Shown: positions 24,232-32,848, counted from the stretch's first letter. The stretch is DNA of 44,760 bases from Nitrospirota bacterium (GCA_021840555.1 JAKBXW010000004.1:1-44760); one strand, 5' to 3'. Translations and numbers: made by a program. Notes: generated by a model from the letters alone, not told the origin.

Positions 24232-25604
24232 GATTGTTCGCCGGGGATCGGGAAGCTCGATTGCGGGGACTCAAGAACGGAGGACTGTTTTTCTGCTGAA
24301 GAGGACTCGTCTCTTTGAAGGGGAGCTTCCTGTGATGGAAGTTCCGGCGAAAGTCCGTAGCAGCGCGAAATCCATTCCCAGGCTTCTTCCAGATTCGAGG
24401 AATTTCTCAAGGTCTGGTAGGTCGGATGCAGCATCTTGTTGACGAGAGATTGGGCCAGAATGACAACCTGTTTTCTGGTTTCTTCGGGAAGAACGTCGAG
24501 TGTTCTTGAAAAGCGCTCGAGTTCTGATTGCTGGAGTTTTTCGGTATGGCGTCGGAGGGCCTGGATGAGGGGGACCGCCGAGCGATCAGAACGCCATTTC
24601 TGGAATTGGGCAAGTTCCTGACGCACTATTTCGCGGGCGGCGTATGTTTCCATCTCCCGCTCCCTCTGATTCGACTCCACCACCGATTTCAGATCATCGA
24701 TGTTGTAGAGGAAGGTGTTGGCGAGCCGGGATATGTCAGGGTCTATGTTGCGGGGAACGGCGATGTCGATAAGGAAGAGCGGGCGGTAGCCCCGGCGTTC
24801 CATCGCCTTTTCCATGACGGAAACAGTGAGGAGATAGGTGTCCGCACCCGTCGAACAGACCACCATGTCTGCATCGGCCATAGCTTCCTCGAGCGTATCC
24901 ATGGAGGCGTATGCGGCCTCGTATTCCGCGGCGAGAACCTTTCCTTTTTCGGGATCCCTTGTCATGACGGTCAAGGAGCGGACACCCATTTTTTTCATAT
25001 GCCGGGCGGTCAGTTGAGCCATTTCTCCTCCTCCCAGGAGAAGAACGGATTTGTTTGACATGTCCTGGAAAATTTTTCGCGCCAGCTGGCAGGCGGCATA
25101 GCTGATCGAAACAGGAAGGTGGCTGATCGCCGTTTCGGAGCGGACCCGCTTCGCCGTGCTGACAGCCCGCTGGAAGATCTGGCTCAGATAGGGACCGATG
25201 GTGTTTTCCTGCCGGCAGATTTCAAACGCTTCCTTGACCTGTCCCGTGATCTGCGGTTCTCCGACAACCATGGAGTCGAGGCTCGCGGTCACTTCAAACA
25301 GGTGCTCGACGGCTTCGCTGTCCGTTTTGTAGTAGAGATGGGGTCTCAGGGGGATCGACGCGAGGGCTGGATGGGTTTTCGAAAGAAAGCGGGTGAAGAA
25401 TTCCGGGTCCGGATGAATGTTTGAGGTAATCGTCAGAATCTCGACGCGATTGCATGTGGACAGGAGCAGGCATTCGAGAACGTTTTCTTCCTGGGCCAGA
25501 AGTCGGACTGCCGGAGACAGATGCTCTTTCGGATAGGCGATTCTTTCTCTGACATCGACCGGAGCCGTCTTGTGGTTGACCCCTGCGAGGGTAATCTTGA
25601 TCAC
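24225..25604 (-). CDS. hemA: Glutamyl-tRNA reductase HemA
   Basis: HemA reduces glutamyl-tRNA to glutamate-1-semialdehyde, the first committed step of the C5 haem pathway. From the GTG at 25604 (GGAGGTGG upstream) it has 459 residues. Motifs are LAGVNHKTAPVDVRERIA, the catalytic cysteine in CLLLSTCNRVEI, HLFEVTASLDSMVVGEPQITGQVKEA, the NADPH-binding VLLLGGGEMAQLTARHM, and FLIDIAVPRNIDPDISRL. A C-terminal dimerisation helix region and a variable tail of about 45 residues complete it. It lies 59 bp after the ccsA/hemX gene, and the pathway continues through hemC, cobA-hemD and hemB. Confidence 0.96.
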   Translation of the reverse strand: MIKITLAGVNHKTAPVDVRERIAYPKEHLSPAVRLLAQEENVLECLLLSTCNRVEILTITSNIHPDPEFFTRFLSKTHPALASIPLRPHLYYKTDSEAVEHLFEVTASLDSMVVGEPQITGQVKEAFEICRQENTIGPYLSQIFQRAVSTAKRVRSETAISHLPVSISYAACQLARKIFQDMSNKSVLLLGGGEMAQLTARHMKKMGVRSLTVMTRDPEKGKVLAAEYEAAYASMDTLEEAMADADMVVCSTGADTYLLTVSVMEKAMERRGYRPLFLIDIAVPRNIDPDISRLANTFLYNIDDLKSVVESNQREREMETYAAREIVRQELAQFQKWRSDRSAVPLIQALRRHTEKLQQSELERFSRTLDVLPEETRKQVVILAQSLVNKMLHPTYQTLRNSSNLEEAWEWISRCYGLSPELPSQEAPLQRDESSSAEKQSSVLESPQSSFPIPGEQSC

Positions 25605-25663
25605 TATGCCACCTCCGCAGTCACCCGGTTCTCCTCCCGAGACGGACAAAGATCGTCTACAGT

Positions 25664-26512
25664 CTACAGTATGAAGTGCGAACCCTTAGAAAATAAGGCC
25701 AGCGCGACTATCGTCGCCGCGAATATCAGAAATCCCGAAATGGAGAGGTACGCGGCCTGCTTTCCCCGAAAACGCCGGCTCCACCGGAGCAGGACCGTTG
25801 CCGCATAGGCGATCCAGACCAAAAAAGCCCCAAGAAAAGCGAGTCTTCCTTGCGAGGCATGCGGAATGGTCGTACCAAATTTTTCCCATGACCAGATCAT
25901 GGCAAAAATCAGCCCGGTGGTCAAGAAAACAAAACCGAGCCCACTGAAATTGGTGTTCAATTGGTCGAGGGTCTCAAGGGACGGAATCCGGCTGAAAAAT
26001 CGGTTGAAGATCTTTCGCCGCAGAAAAAAATCCAGAAGGAGATAAAGGAGTGCGACGATGAAGGATAGGGCGGCGGAGGCGAGCCCCAGGTCGATCAGGA
26101 TGGTGTGAAGGGACAGAAGAAAGCCGATGGGAGCCGTTGCGGCAAAGAGAGGCGAGTGGACTGAGATCCCTATGACCATGAGCGTGGAAAGAAATGCGAT
26201 GGCAAAAATGAAGAGGCCCAGGATTCTGGCCTTCTTCTGGTGTTCCAGATAAAGGAATGCGAGGACGAGGGACCATGAAAAAAAAGAAAGGGCTTCCCGC
26301 AGCGAGAGAAGTGCGACATGGCCCTGAAACCCGAATCTGATGAAAATAGCAAGCGACTGGAAGAGGACCCCTCCGACCCCCGCGGTGACCGGTGCCCATG
26401 GAACACGGGTGGGGCGTGGGAGAAGAACCTCGAGAAGGTAGAGGACAAAGGCTCCCAGATAGAATCCGCTGGCCATTTCCAGCAGAAGAAGTTCGAGGGG
26501 GGATATCTTCAT
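25664..26512 (-). CDS. ccsA: CcsA/HemX-family membrane protein (cytochrome c assembly type)
   Basis: The protein has about 282 residues from the ATG at 26512, with eight or so membrane helices. The earlier open frame adds 50 residues with no membrane or family character. Family features are HSPLFAATAPIGFLLSLHTILIDLGLASAALSFIVALLYLLLD (periplasmic histidine loop and the following helix), LNTNFSGLGFVFLTTGLIFAMIWSWEKFG, and the C-terminal RRFRGKQAAYLSISGFLIF. Short proteins of this kind upstream of hemA are called HemX in Bacillus and are thought to influence HemA level; the wider family (CcsA/CcmC) handles haem for cytochrome c maturation. The tryptophan-rich WWD motif of true CcsA is not obvious, so HemX-like is the safer reading. 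It is divergent from the ATP-grasp-like gene across 245 bp. Confidence 0.75.
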   Translation of the reverse strand: MKISPLELLLLEMASGFYLGAFVLYLLEVLLPRPTRVPWAPVTAGVGGVLFQSLAIFIRFGFQGHVALLSLREALSFFSWSLVLAFLYLEHQKKARILGLFIFAIAFLSTLMVIGISVHSPLFAATAPIGFLLSLHTILIDLGLASAALSFIVALLYLLLDFFLRRKIFNRFFSRIPSLETLDQLNTNFSGLGFVFLTTGLIFAMIWSWEKFGTTIPHASQGRLAFLGAFLVWIAYAATVLLRWSRRFRGKQAAYLSISGFLIFAATIVALALFSKGSHFIL

Positions 26513-26757
26513 CTGAATTCGTTCCGGACGGAACGGGGCTGGATCCCGGTTCCCTTCTCCGGTTTCCCTGTTTCGGAGGTTGTCTTTCGGAATTGTGGAA
26601 GCATGAAGGCCGATCGTTCTGATATGATTAACTAAAGTCTTGTGCCACATTCTCGATAACATTGTTCATTCTATCACAGTGGCAGGGTTCGGGCCAAAAA
26701 GTCCCGATGTCCAGCCTTCCTTGTTCGAAACCTCCCCCTTAATCACTGGAGGATCTT

Positions 26758-28164
26758 TTGTTCCGGAATTTTTTTTATACTCTCAAGGCTCTGGGGCTTT
26801 TTGACCGGACATTCAGAATCTCCCCCTCCCCTGTTTTACTGCCCGGAATCGATCCCCAGTTTCTTGACCGCCTCGGCAACTCCCTGCTCTCTTTTTACCG
26901 GGCCCTGGATAAAATTTATCGGGAAGCTCCCCCCGGACTGGATTTCGTGAGGCACACGCTCGACAGGGGAAAGCCTGCAGAGCTTCTTTCGTTAGGCCTT
27001 TCCAAACGCTTCCGGCAGGACCTGCCCTGCGTTATCAGGCCCGATCTGCTTCTCACGCCGGACGGACCTGTGCTCACCGAAATGGATTCGGTTCCTGGAG
27101 GCCCTGGCCTGTTGCTGGCACTTTCAAGGATCTACCGGGACCTCGGGCAGGGGGAGATAATCGGGGGCCCCGAGGGAATTCTCGATGGATTTGCGGCCAT
27201 GATCCGGGCCCAGGAGCCGGATCCCTGCCTGGGGATTGTCGTCTCGGAAGAGTCGGAAGAATACAGGGGAGAAATGCGTCTTCTGGCCAGTGGGCTTTCG
27301 AAAGCCCATTTCCCCTCGGTCTGTGTCCATCCCCGCGAGCTCCATTTTGACGAGGAAGGTCTATTCATCCATTCAAAGACCGGACCGATGAGGCTGAATA
27401 TCCTTTATCGTTTCTTTGAGCTTTTCGATCTTCCCCACATACCCAAGGCGGAAATGATGCTTTATTTTGCCAAAGGTGGAAAGGTCAAGATCACCCCGCC
27501 TCTCAAGCCATGGCTGGAGGAAAAGGCCGGGATGGCCCTGTGGCACCACCCGTCCCTCCGCCCGCTCTGGTCCCGTGAAATGCCTTCCGAATCCGTCGAC
27601 CTTCTGGACCATCTCATTCCGCAGACATGGATTCTTGATCCCTCTCCGATTCCATTTTCCGCTGCATTGTCCCCCCCGGTTCCGGTCGGAGACCGTTTTC
27701 TGAGAGACTTTTCAGGGCTTTTCGGGTTGACTCAGAAAGAGCGTCGATTCATTATTAAGCCATCCGGTTTCTCTCCTCTCGCCTGGGGAAGCCGGGGGGT
27801 CGTCGTTGGACACGATCTTCCGGAAGAGTCCTGGCGTCAGGCGCTGCAGAACGCCTTCACTTCTTTTGACACGGGGCCTTACGTTCTGCAGCCCTTTCGG
27901 TCGACGAGCGTCCTTTCCCTTTCGGGGTTCGACTTCCAGTCGTATCAAACCCGGGAGGAGGGGTATCGTGTGCGCGTTTGTCCCTATTTTTTTGTCGCGG
28001 GGAACAGGGTCATTAACGGCGGAGTGCTTGCAACCGCCTGTCCCAAAGATAAAAAACTGATTCACGGAATGGTCGACTCTATCCTGTCACCTGTCAGGTC
28101 CGGCATGGATCTCTCAAGCTCCGGGCATGATGGGTTCGTCAGGCCACATACTGGTTCAATGTGA
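26758..28164 (+). CDS. Uncharacterised ATP-grasp-like protein (circularly permuted type suspected)
   Basis: The 468-residue protein starts at the TTG at 26758, with GGAGG five to six bases upstream. I recognise no named family with certainty. Two blocks suggest a circularly permuted ATP-grasp enzyme. CVIRPDLLLTPDGPVLTEMDSVPGGPGLLLAL resembles the acid- and asparagine-rich metal-binding end of that fold ('RPDg.lt.dG...E.ns.PGG'). RRFIIKPSGFSPLAWGSRGVVVG and the later GPYVLQPFRSTSVL resemble the ATP-binding lysine strand and the second lobe. Such enzymes form peptide-like bonds from a carboxylate, an amine and ATP. Its stop is followed 56 bases later by the lysine aminomutase-like gene, so a role on a beta-amino acid is worth testing. 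No signal peptide or membrane helix is seen. Confidence 0.5.
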   Translation: MFRNFFYTLKALGLFDRTFRISPSPVLLPGIDPQFLDRLGNSLLSFYRALDKIYREAPPGLDFVRHTLDRGKPAELLSLGLSKRFRQDLPCVIRPDLLLTPDGPVLTEMDSVPGGPGLLLALSRIYRDLGQGEIIGGPEGILDGFAAMIRAQEPDPCLGIVVSEESEEYRGEMRLLASGLSKAHFPSVCVHPRELHFDEEGLFIHSKTGPMRLNILYRFFELFDLPHIPKAEMMLYFAKGGKVKITPPLKPWLEEKAGMALWHHPSLRPLWSREMPSESVDLLDHLIPQTWILDPSPIPFSAALSPPVPVGDRFLRDFSGLFGLTQKERRFIIKPSGFSPLAWGSRGVVVGHDLPEESWRQALQNAFTSFDTGPYVLQPFRSTSVLSLSGFDFQSYQTREEGYRVRVCPYFFVAGNRVINGGVLATACPKDKKLIHGMVDSILSPVRSGMDLSSSGHDGFVRPHTGSM

Positions 28165-28220
28165 GTGTGCAGCGTTTTTTGCAAAGGCCCGGTCATCGGC
28201 ACCCGGGAAGCGAGGATAAG

Positions 28221-29480
28221 ATGGATGAATGGCAGGAACTGCTTGTCGGGGGAATTCGAAGGAGCGAGGATTTGCCGCCGGACTGGTCTTTCGTTCGGGA
28301 CGGGGTCGGTCCGGAAAATGTGGAGACGCTCTTCCCCATCAGGGTCAATTCTTACTATCAGTCTTTGATAGAGCGTCCAGAGGATCCGATCGGGCTTCAG
28401 GTTCTGCCTGACCCTGAGGAATGGATGGACGGAGAGAGCCCTCTCGATCCACTGGGGGAAGACGAGGACAGCCCGGTTCCCTCCATTGTCCACCGCTATC
28501 CCGACCGTGTCCTGTTCCTTGTCACAAACCAATGTCCGATTTATTGCCGATACTGCACCCGAAAGAGACTTGTCGGGAAGCCTGAAGGTGTTGTGACACG
28601 GGAGGAGATCCGGCAGGGCATTGCCTATATCAGGGAGCATCCCGAGGTTCGTGACGTCATTCTTTCGGGAGGAGATCCTCTCATGCTGAAGGACGAACTT
28701 CTGGAAGAAATCCTTTCGGGACTGCGCTCCATTCCCCATCTTGAAATTATCCGCATCGGGACGCGCGTTCCGTCCGCACTCCCCCAGAGGGTGACACCGG
28801 CGCTTTGCGAGATGCTCAAGCGCTATCATCCTCTTTATATGAACCTGCACTTCAACCATCCACGGGAAATTACGCCGGAATCCTCCAGGGCCTGCAGCCT
28901 GCTCGCCGACGCGGGCATTCCCCTCGGATGCCAGACGGTCCTCATGAAAGGGATCAACGATGACGCCGGTGTTCTTGCGACGCTCTTCAAACAGCTTCTC
29001 AGAATTCGCGTCAAGCCCTACTACCTGTACCAGGCTGATCTTACAAGAGGTGCGAATCACTTCCGGACCCCCCTGTCCACGGGGCTTTCGATCATGCGGG
29101 AGCTGCAGGGCCATATTTCCGGGATGGCCATTCCTCATTTCGTGATCGACGCCCCCGGAGGGGGAGGGAAAATCCCCGTTCTTCCGGACGACTACCTTGT
29201 CGGAAAAGAAGGAGAGAACATCATTCTCAAAAATTACGAGAACAAGCTGTTTTCCTACCCGGATGTCGACGCTTCTCCTTCCTCGCAGGCAGAGCACAAC
29301 CGTTGTTCGATGGATTCAATCGGAAACATGAACGGTCTGTCCGCTTCAGGACCCATGGAAATAGACTCCGGGCCTTCCCTTTTTACGAATGGGCCATCTG
29401 GCAAGGATGACCGATCCAGACGAGTGCCGGGTGTCCCCTCCGCCCCCTTTACGAAACCCGCAGACCGGAGCCCCCTATGA
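28221..29480 (+). CDS. kamA: Radical SAM aminomutase, lysine 2,3-aminomutase (KamA) family
   Basis: The start ATG at 28221 has GAGGA five to six bases upstream and gives 419 residues. The radical SAM cluster is C105-x3-C109-x2-C112 (LFLVTNQCPIYCRYCTRKRLVG). DVILSGGDPLML, IIRIGTRVPSALPQRVTP, YMNLHFNHPREITPES and PLGCQTVLMKGINDD are all KamA-family blocks. VIDAPGGGGKIPVLPDDY holds the lysine that binds PLP. Lysine 2,3-aminomutase makes beta-lysine, used in osmolytes, antibiotics and, for the related EpmB, EF-P modification. The C-terminal 75 residues or so are low-complexity and lack the zinc-binding cysteine cluster of clostridial KamA, so substrate and oligomer may differ. No acetyltransferase (AblB) or EpmA gene is adjacent. 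It overlaps bluB by four bases (ATGA). Confidence 0.85.
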   Translation: MDEWQELLVGGIRRSEDLPPDWSFVRDGVGPENVETLFPIRVNSYYQSLIERPEDPIGLQVLPDPEEWMDGESPLDPLGEDEDSPVPSIVHRYPDRVLFLVTNQCPIYCRYCTRKRLVGKPEGVVTREEIRQGIAYIREHPEVRDVILSGGDPLMLKDELLEEILSGLRSIPHLEIIRIGTRVPSALPQRVTPALCEMLKRYHPLYMNLHFNHPREITPESSRACSLLADAGIPLGCQTVLMKGINDDAGVLATLFKQLLRIRVKPYYLYQADLTRGANHFRTPLSTGLSIMRELQGHISGMAIPHFVIDAPGGGGKIPVLPDDYLVGKEGENIILKNYENKLFSYPDVDASPSSQAEHNRCSMDSIGNMNGLSASGPMEIDSGPSLFTNGPSGKDDRSRRVPGVPSAPFTKPADRSPL

Positions 29481-30226
29481 TCGATCCGACTGAGCGAAAA
29501 GGGCACCCGGATCTTTCCCTTCCCGAGGCTGAAAAGAGGGGGGTTTATCATGCCATTTACACGCGCAGGGACATTCGAAGGGAGTTTCTTCCCGATCCGG
29601 TTCCGGAAGAGGTTCTGATACGCCTCCTGAAGGCGGCCCATCATGCTCCGTCGGTCGGATTCATGCAGCCCTGGAACTTCATACTGATCGAAAATCCAGC
29701 CGTCAGACAAGAGCTTAAAAGGGTTGTCGACAAGGAAAGAAAGGCGGCGGCCATTGTCTTTGAGTCTCCGCGTTCCGAGAAATTTCTGTCGCTTAAAGTG
29801 GAGGCGATTCTCGATGCACCCGTTCTCATCGGGGTTACGATTGATCCGGCCCGGGAGGGCCCTTTTGTCCTCGGGCGACTATCCGACCCGGATACCGATG
29901 TCTACAGCGCTTCCTGCGCGATCATGAATCTGTGGCTGGCCGCACGGGCCGAGGGAATAGGAATGGGCTGGGTGACGATCTTTCGCCGGGAAGACGTGCA
30001 GGGAATCCTGAATCTTCCCTACCATGTCAAGCCGATCGGTCTTCTTTGTCTCGGCTATGTCCGGGAGTTCCCCCAGAGACCCATGCTGGAAACGGAGGAA
30101 TGGGCCTATCGTCAACCTCTGTCAAAGCATGTCTTCGTGGATGGATGGGGCAGGCAGGAAGGGCCATTCTGGGATTCGATCAGTAAAGACCTTGATAAAA
30201 AAGATGTGTGGCCTTGGGAACGCTGA
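29477..30226 (+). CDS. bluB: BluB, 5,6-dimethylbenzimidazole synthase
   Basis: BluB breaks down reduced FMN with oxygen to form 5,6-dimethylbenzimidazole, the lower ligand of vitamin B12. The 249-residue protein has the family pattern throughout: YTRRDIRREFLPDPVPEEVLIRLLKAAHHAPSVGFMQPWNFILI, LKVEAILDAPVLIGVTIDP, VLGRLSDPDTDVYSASCAIMNLWLAARAEGIGMGWVTIF, and LPYHVKPIGLLCLGYVREFPQRPMLE. It belongs to the nitroreductase superfamily; the YSASCAIMNLWLAARAEG block separates BluB from ordinary nitroreductases. Its need for oxygen fits an aerobic acidophile. With the CobA domain at 21.5-23.2 kb it suggests that the cell makes or finishes its own cobalamin. It overlaps kamA (ATGA). Confidence 0.9.
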   Translation: MIDPTERKGHPDLSLPEAEKRGVYHAIYTRRDIRREFLPDPVPEEVLIRLLKAAHHAPSVGFMQPWNFILIENPAVRQELKRVVDKERKAAAIVFESPRSEKFLSLKVEAILDAPVLIGVTIDPAREGPFVLGRLSDPDTDVYSASCAIMNLWLAARAEGIGMGWVTIFRREDVQGILNLPYHVKPIGLLCLGYVREFPQRPMLETEEWAYRQPLSKHVFVDGWGRQEGPFWDSISKDLDKKDVWPWER

Positions 30227-31335
30227 GCGATTGTCAGATACGTGGACTTATTTCCGAAGGCTTTGTCAGTTCGGAGAGGGAGTGGGGCGTCCGCCAGATC
30301 CAGCCGGCGTCGCTCGACCTCCGTCTCGGAGCGGTCGCCTATCGCCTCCGGTCGAGTTTTCTTCCCCTCGAGGCTTCCGTTTCCGAGCTTCTGCCTGATC
30401 TGGCCCTGTATTCCTTCGACATCCTCTCTTCTCCATTTCTTGAAAAAGGGGCCGTCTATCTGGTTCCCCTGGCCGAGTCCCTGAGCCTGCCATCATACCT
30501 TTCGGCGAAAGCCAATCCGAAATCCTCGACCGGCAGGCTGGATGTCTTTACGCGGGTCCTGACGGAAAGAGGAGACCGTTTTGACGATATTCCGCCGGGA
30601 TATGGAGGGAAACTATACCTTGAGATATTCTCCCGCTCCTTCACGTTGAAGGTTAGTCCCGGACTAGCCCTGTGCCAGTTGCGATTTTTCTCTGAAAGGA
30701 GATTCCTCTCCGACTCTGAAATCCTCGAGCGACATGGGCAGGCCTCCCTTTACCATCTCTCGGAGGACGCGCCTCCCCAAAGCTTCCGGGACAGGATCGT
30801 CGACGGCGGTCTTTATCTGGGTGTTCGCCTTCGGGGAGAGCCGATTGTCGGTTACAGGGCCCGACCTGATGCCGGCATCCTCAGTCTGGTACCAGGCGAT
30901 TCTCAGCGGGCATCCGAGTTCTGGGAACCGATTCGGGGAGTCTCCCGGGGGGAGATGATTCTGGAACCGGAAAAGTTTTATCTTTTCGCATCTCGGGCCA
31001 AAATTCGCGTTCCTCTGGACCTGGCCGCCGAAATGCTTCCCTTCGATGCGGCGGCGGGGGAACTCAGGACGCACTACGCGGGTTTCTTTGATCCGGGGTT
31101 CGGCCTGTCCGGGGAGGGGGCCCGAGGGGTTCTGGAGGTCAGGCCGCACGATGTTCCCTTTCGGATCGTCGATGGGCAGCCGGTCTTCAAGCTTAGATAT
31201 GAGCGAATGGAACGGGAGCCGGATATTCCCTACGGTCAGGGACTGGGCTCAAACTACACCAATCAGGGACTCAACCTGAGCCGATATTTCATCAACGATT
31301 TTCCGGTAAGCGAATCCTCCTCCAAGGAGGATTGA
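30208..31335 (+). CDS. dcd: dCTP deaminase, long two-domain form
   Basis: This enzyme makes dUTP from dCTP and keeps the dUTP/dCTP balance. At 375 residues it is twice the length of the E. coli enzyme and matches the longer family with two dUTPase-like beta folds. The first has REWGVRQIQPASLDLRLGAVAYRL and KANPKSSTGRLDVFTRVLTERGDRFDDIPPGYGGKLYLEIFSRSFTLKV. The second begins after about residue 185 (YRARPDAGILSLVPGD, ILEPEKFYLFASRAKIRVP, HYAGFFDPGFG). The GTG start at 30208 overlaps the bluB end by 19 bases and lacks a good ribosome-binding site, so it probably depends on coupling. A hairpin covers its last codons. Confidence 0.85.
   Translation: MALGTLSDCQIRGLISEGFVSSEREWGVRQIQPASLDLRLGAVAYRLRSSFLPLEASVSELLPDLALYSFDILSSPFLEKGAVYLVPLAESLSLPSYLSAKANPKSSTGRLDVFTRVLTERGDRFDDIPPGYGGKLYLEIFSRSFTLKVSPGLALCQLRFFSERRFLSDSEILERHGQASLYHLSEDAPPQSFRDRIVDGGLYLGVRLRGEPIVGYRARPDAGILSLVPGDSQRASEFWEPIRGVSRGEMILEPEKFYLFASRAKIRVPLDLAAEMLPFDAAAGELRTHYAGFFDPGFGLSGEGARGVLEVRPHDVPFRIVDGQPVFKLRYERMEREPDIPYGQGLGSNYTNQGLNLSRYFINDFPVSESSSKED
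31313..31333 (+). terminator. Possible terminator at the end of dcd
   Basis: AATCCTCC-TCCAA-GGAGGATT forms an eight-pair stem that includes the last codons of dcd, followed by GATTTTGG. The T-run is short, so termination may be partial. It would separate the dcd transcript from the tRNA-Asn gene 66 bases on. Confidence 0.45.
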
Positions 31336-31398
31336 TTTTGGATGAAGAAAAAAATAAAATAGTGCAGATGTACCGTCGTTGATCAAACTCCTCCTTGT

Positions 31399-31474
31399 TC
31401 CCCGGTAGCTCAGTTGGCAGAGCGGGTGACTGTTAATCACCATGTCGCAGGTTCGAGCCCTGCCCGGGGAGCCA
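31399..31474 (+). tRNA. tRNA-Asn (anticodon GTT), CCA encoded
   Basis: A full cloverleaf can be drawn. The acceptor pairs TCCCCGG (31399-31405) with CCGGGGA and discriminator G at 31471. The D-arm contains AGCTCAGTTGGCAGAGC. The anticodon stem is GGTGA/TCACC around CTGTTAA, with anticodon GTT at 31432-31434. The T-arm is GCAGG-TTCGAGC-CCTGC, and CCA is encoded at 31472-31474. Length is 76 with CCA. It stands alone between dcd and the MFS gene. Confidence 0.97.
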
Positions 31475-31602
31475 TTTAGCCTCTTAATACCTCCTCAGGC
31501 TCAATTCGACGTTTCCCTATTCAGTTGTCCGATTTCATTCGACACATCTGGGTTTCGCAGTGTCATGACAAGCCCAACAAGCTTCACTGTCTGGGAGGTT
31601 GC

Positions 31603-32817
31603 GTGATTTTCATCGATGACTGGAAATCACTTGGCAAGCACGAGCGCCACATCGTGGCGGCCGCGTTCCTTGGGTGGACGCTCGATGCATTTGACTTTTT
31701 TCTTCTCGTCTTTGTCCTGAGGGATGTTTCCCGCACTTTTTCGGTAAGCCTGACGACGGTCACCGAAGCCATTTTCCTGACACTTGCCACCCGGCCTCTG
31801 GGCGCCCTGCTCTTCGGATCCCTGGCTGACCGGTACGGGAGAAGGCCGGTACTCATGGTTGTCGTCCTGCTCTATCCCCTCTTCGGTTTTTTGTCGGCTC
31901 TCTCACCGACCATCGGGTCATTCCTCGTTCTCAGGGGGCTGTTTGGCGTCGCAATGGGAGGTGAATGGGGGGCCGGGTCTTCCCTGGTCATGGAAAGCAT
32001 ACCCGTCACCTGCCGCGGCTTTGTTTCGGGCATTTTGCAGGCCGGATATCCGGCCGGATATCTTCTGGCCTCCCTGGCCTACGCCTTCATCTATCCGGCC
32101 AGCGGCTGGAGAGGGCTCATGATGCTTGGAATTCTTCCGGCCCTGCTGGTTTTTTTTATTCGGAAAAAAGTTCCCGAATCGCCTGCCTTTTCTAGCAAGG
32201 CTCCTATGCCAAAAAACTGGGGAACGCTGGTCAGAGGGTACTGGAGAGTGGCCATTTTTGCTGTGGTGCTGATGACCGCTTTCAATTTTCTTGGCCATGG
32301 GACCCAGGATCTCTACCCGACATTTCTGGAGTCCGTCCATCATCTGTCCCCTGGGGACGTGGGCGGGATTGCCGTCTTCTACAACTTCGGGGCAATCCTG
32401 GGGGGGATCGTTCTCGGAAGCCTGTCAGAAAGGGTGGGAAGAAGACGTGCCATTCTCTGGGCCGCCCTGCTTGCGCTTGCCGTTTTGCCGTTCTGGGCGG
32501 GAGCCGACGGCATCGTGGCTCTGGCCGGCGGGGCCTTCCTCATGCAGTTCGCCGTTCAGGGAGCCTGGGGAGTTGTACCGGTCTATCTGAACGAGATATC
32601 CCCGCCAGAAATCAGGGGGGCCTTTCCTGGAGTCGTCTATCAGACGGGAAACCTTCTGGCCTCCGCAAACGCTACTCTTCAGGCAGTATTGGCCAGCCAC
32701 TTAGGCGGAAATCTTGCGGTCGCCCTTGCAAGCGTTGCGGGAGGAGCGGCCCTGTCGATTGCCGTCCTGATCGGACGGGGGCCCGAGCGAAGGGGGGAAC
32801 GCCTTCATTGCGGCTGA
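31603..32817 (+). CDS. MFS transporter, carboxylate/sugar-acid:H+ symporter type
   Basis: From the GTG at 31603 (GGGAGG five bases upstream) it has 404 residues and 12 predicted helices. The start HERHIVAAAFLGWTLDAFDFFLLVFVLRDVSRTF, with acidic residues in helix 1, and the loop FGSLADRYGRRPVLM are typical of the aromatic-acid/lactate (AAHS/SHS) branch. FLVLRGLFGVAMGGEWGAGSSLVMESIP and the second-half loop GSLSERVGRRRAILWA belong to the same pattern. Such proteins import small carboxylates with protons, which at acid pH would run strongly inward. The substrate is not predictable. It faces the RuBisCO-like gene end to end, with a hairpin between them, so they are not one operon. Confidence 0.85.
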   Translation: MIFIDDWKSLGKHERHIVAAAFLGWTLDAFDFFLLVFVLRDVSRTFSVSLTTVTEAIFLTLATRPLGALLFGSLADRYGRRPVLMVVVLLYPLFGFLSALSPTIGSFLVLRGLFGVAMGGEWGAGSSLVMESIPVTCRGFVSGILQAGYPAGYLLASLAYAFIYPASGWRGLMMLGILPALLVFFIRKKVPESPAFSSKAPMPKNWGTLVRGYWRVAIFAVVLMTAFNFLGHGTQDLYPTFLESVHHLSPGDVGGIAVFYNFGAILGGIVLGSLSERVGRRRAILWAALLALAVLPFWAGADGIVALAGGAFLMQFAVQGAWGVVPVYLNEISPPEIRGAFPGVVYQTGNLLASANATLQAVLASHLGGNLAVALASVAGGAALSIAVLIGRGPERRGERLHCG

Positions 32818-32836
32818 CGCAATGGAGAGGTTCCCC
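32794..32836. terminator. Long hairpin at the convergent ends of the MFS and RuBisCO-like genes
   Basis: GGGGAAC (32794-32800) pairs with GTTCCCC (32830-32836). CTTC pairs with GGAG (one G-T pair), and ATTGCG (32807-32812) with CGCAAT (32818-32823), around the loop GCTGA. In total about 17 of 19 positions pair. The MFS stop codon is in the loop. There is no U-tract on either side, so it may be a factor-aided two-way terminator or a 3'-end protector rather than a classical one. Confidence 0.55.
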
Positions 32837-32848
32837 TGTCGGAGAGTG

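Noticed and set aside
26640-26660. TGGCAC-N5-TTTA on the minus strand, resembling a sigma-54 promoter upstream of ccsA
   Set aside because: The -24 half fits, but the essential GC of the -12 element is missing, and no enhancer-binding regulator is nearby.
28062-29297. A 411-codon open frame antisense to the lysine aminomutase-like gene
   Set aside because: It mirrors a gene with clear catalytic motifs; the translated product is charged, low in structure and matches nothing. Long antisense frames are expected in GC-rich DNA.
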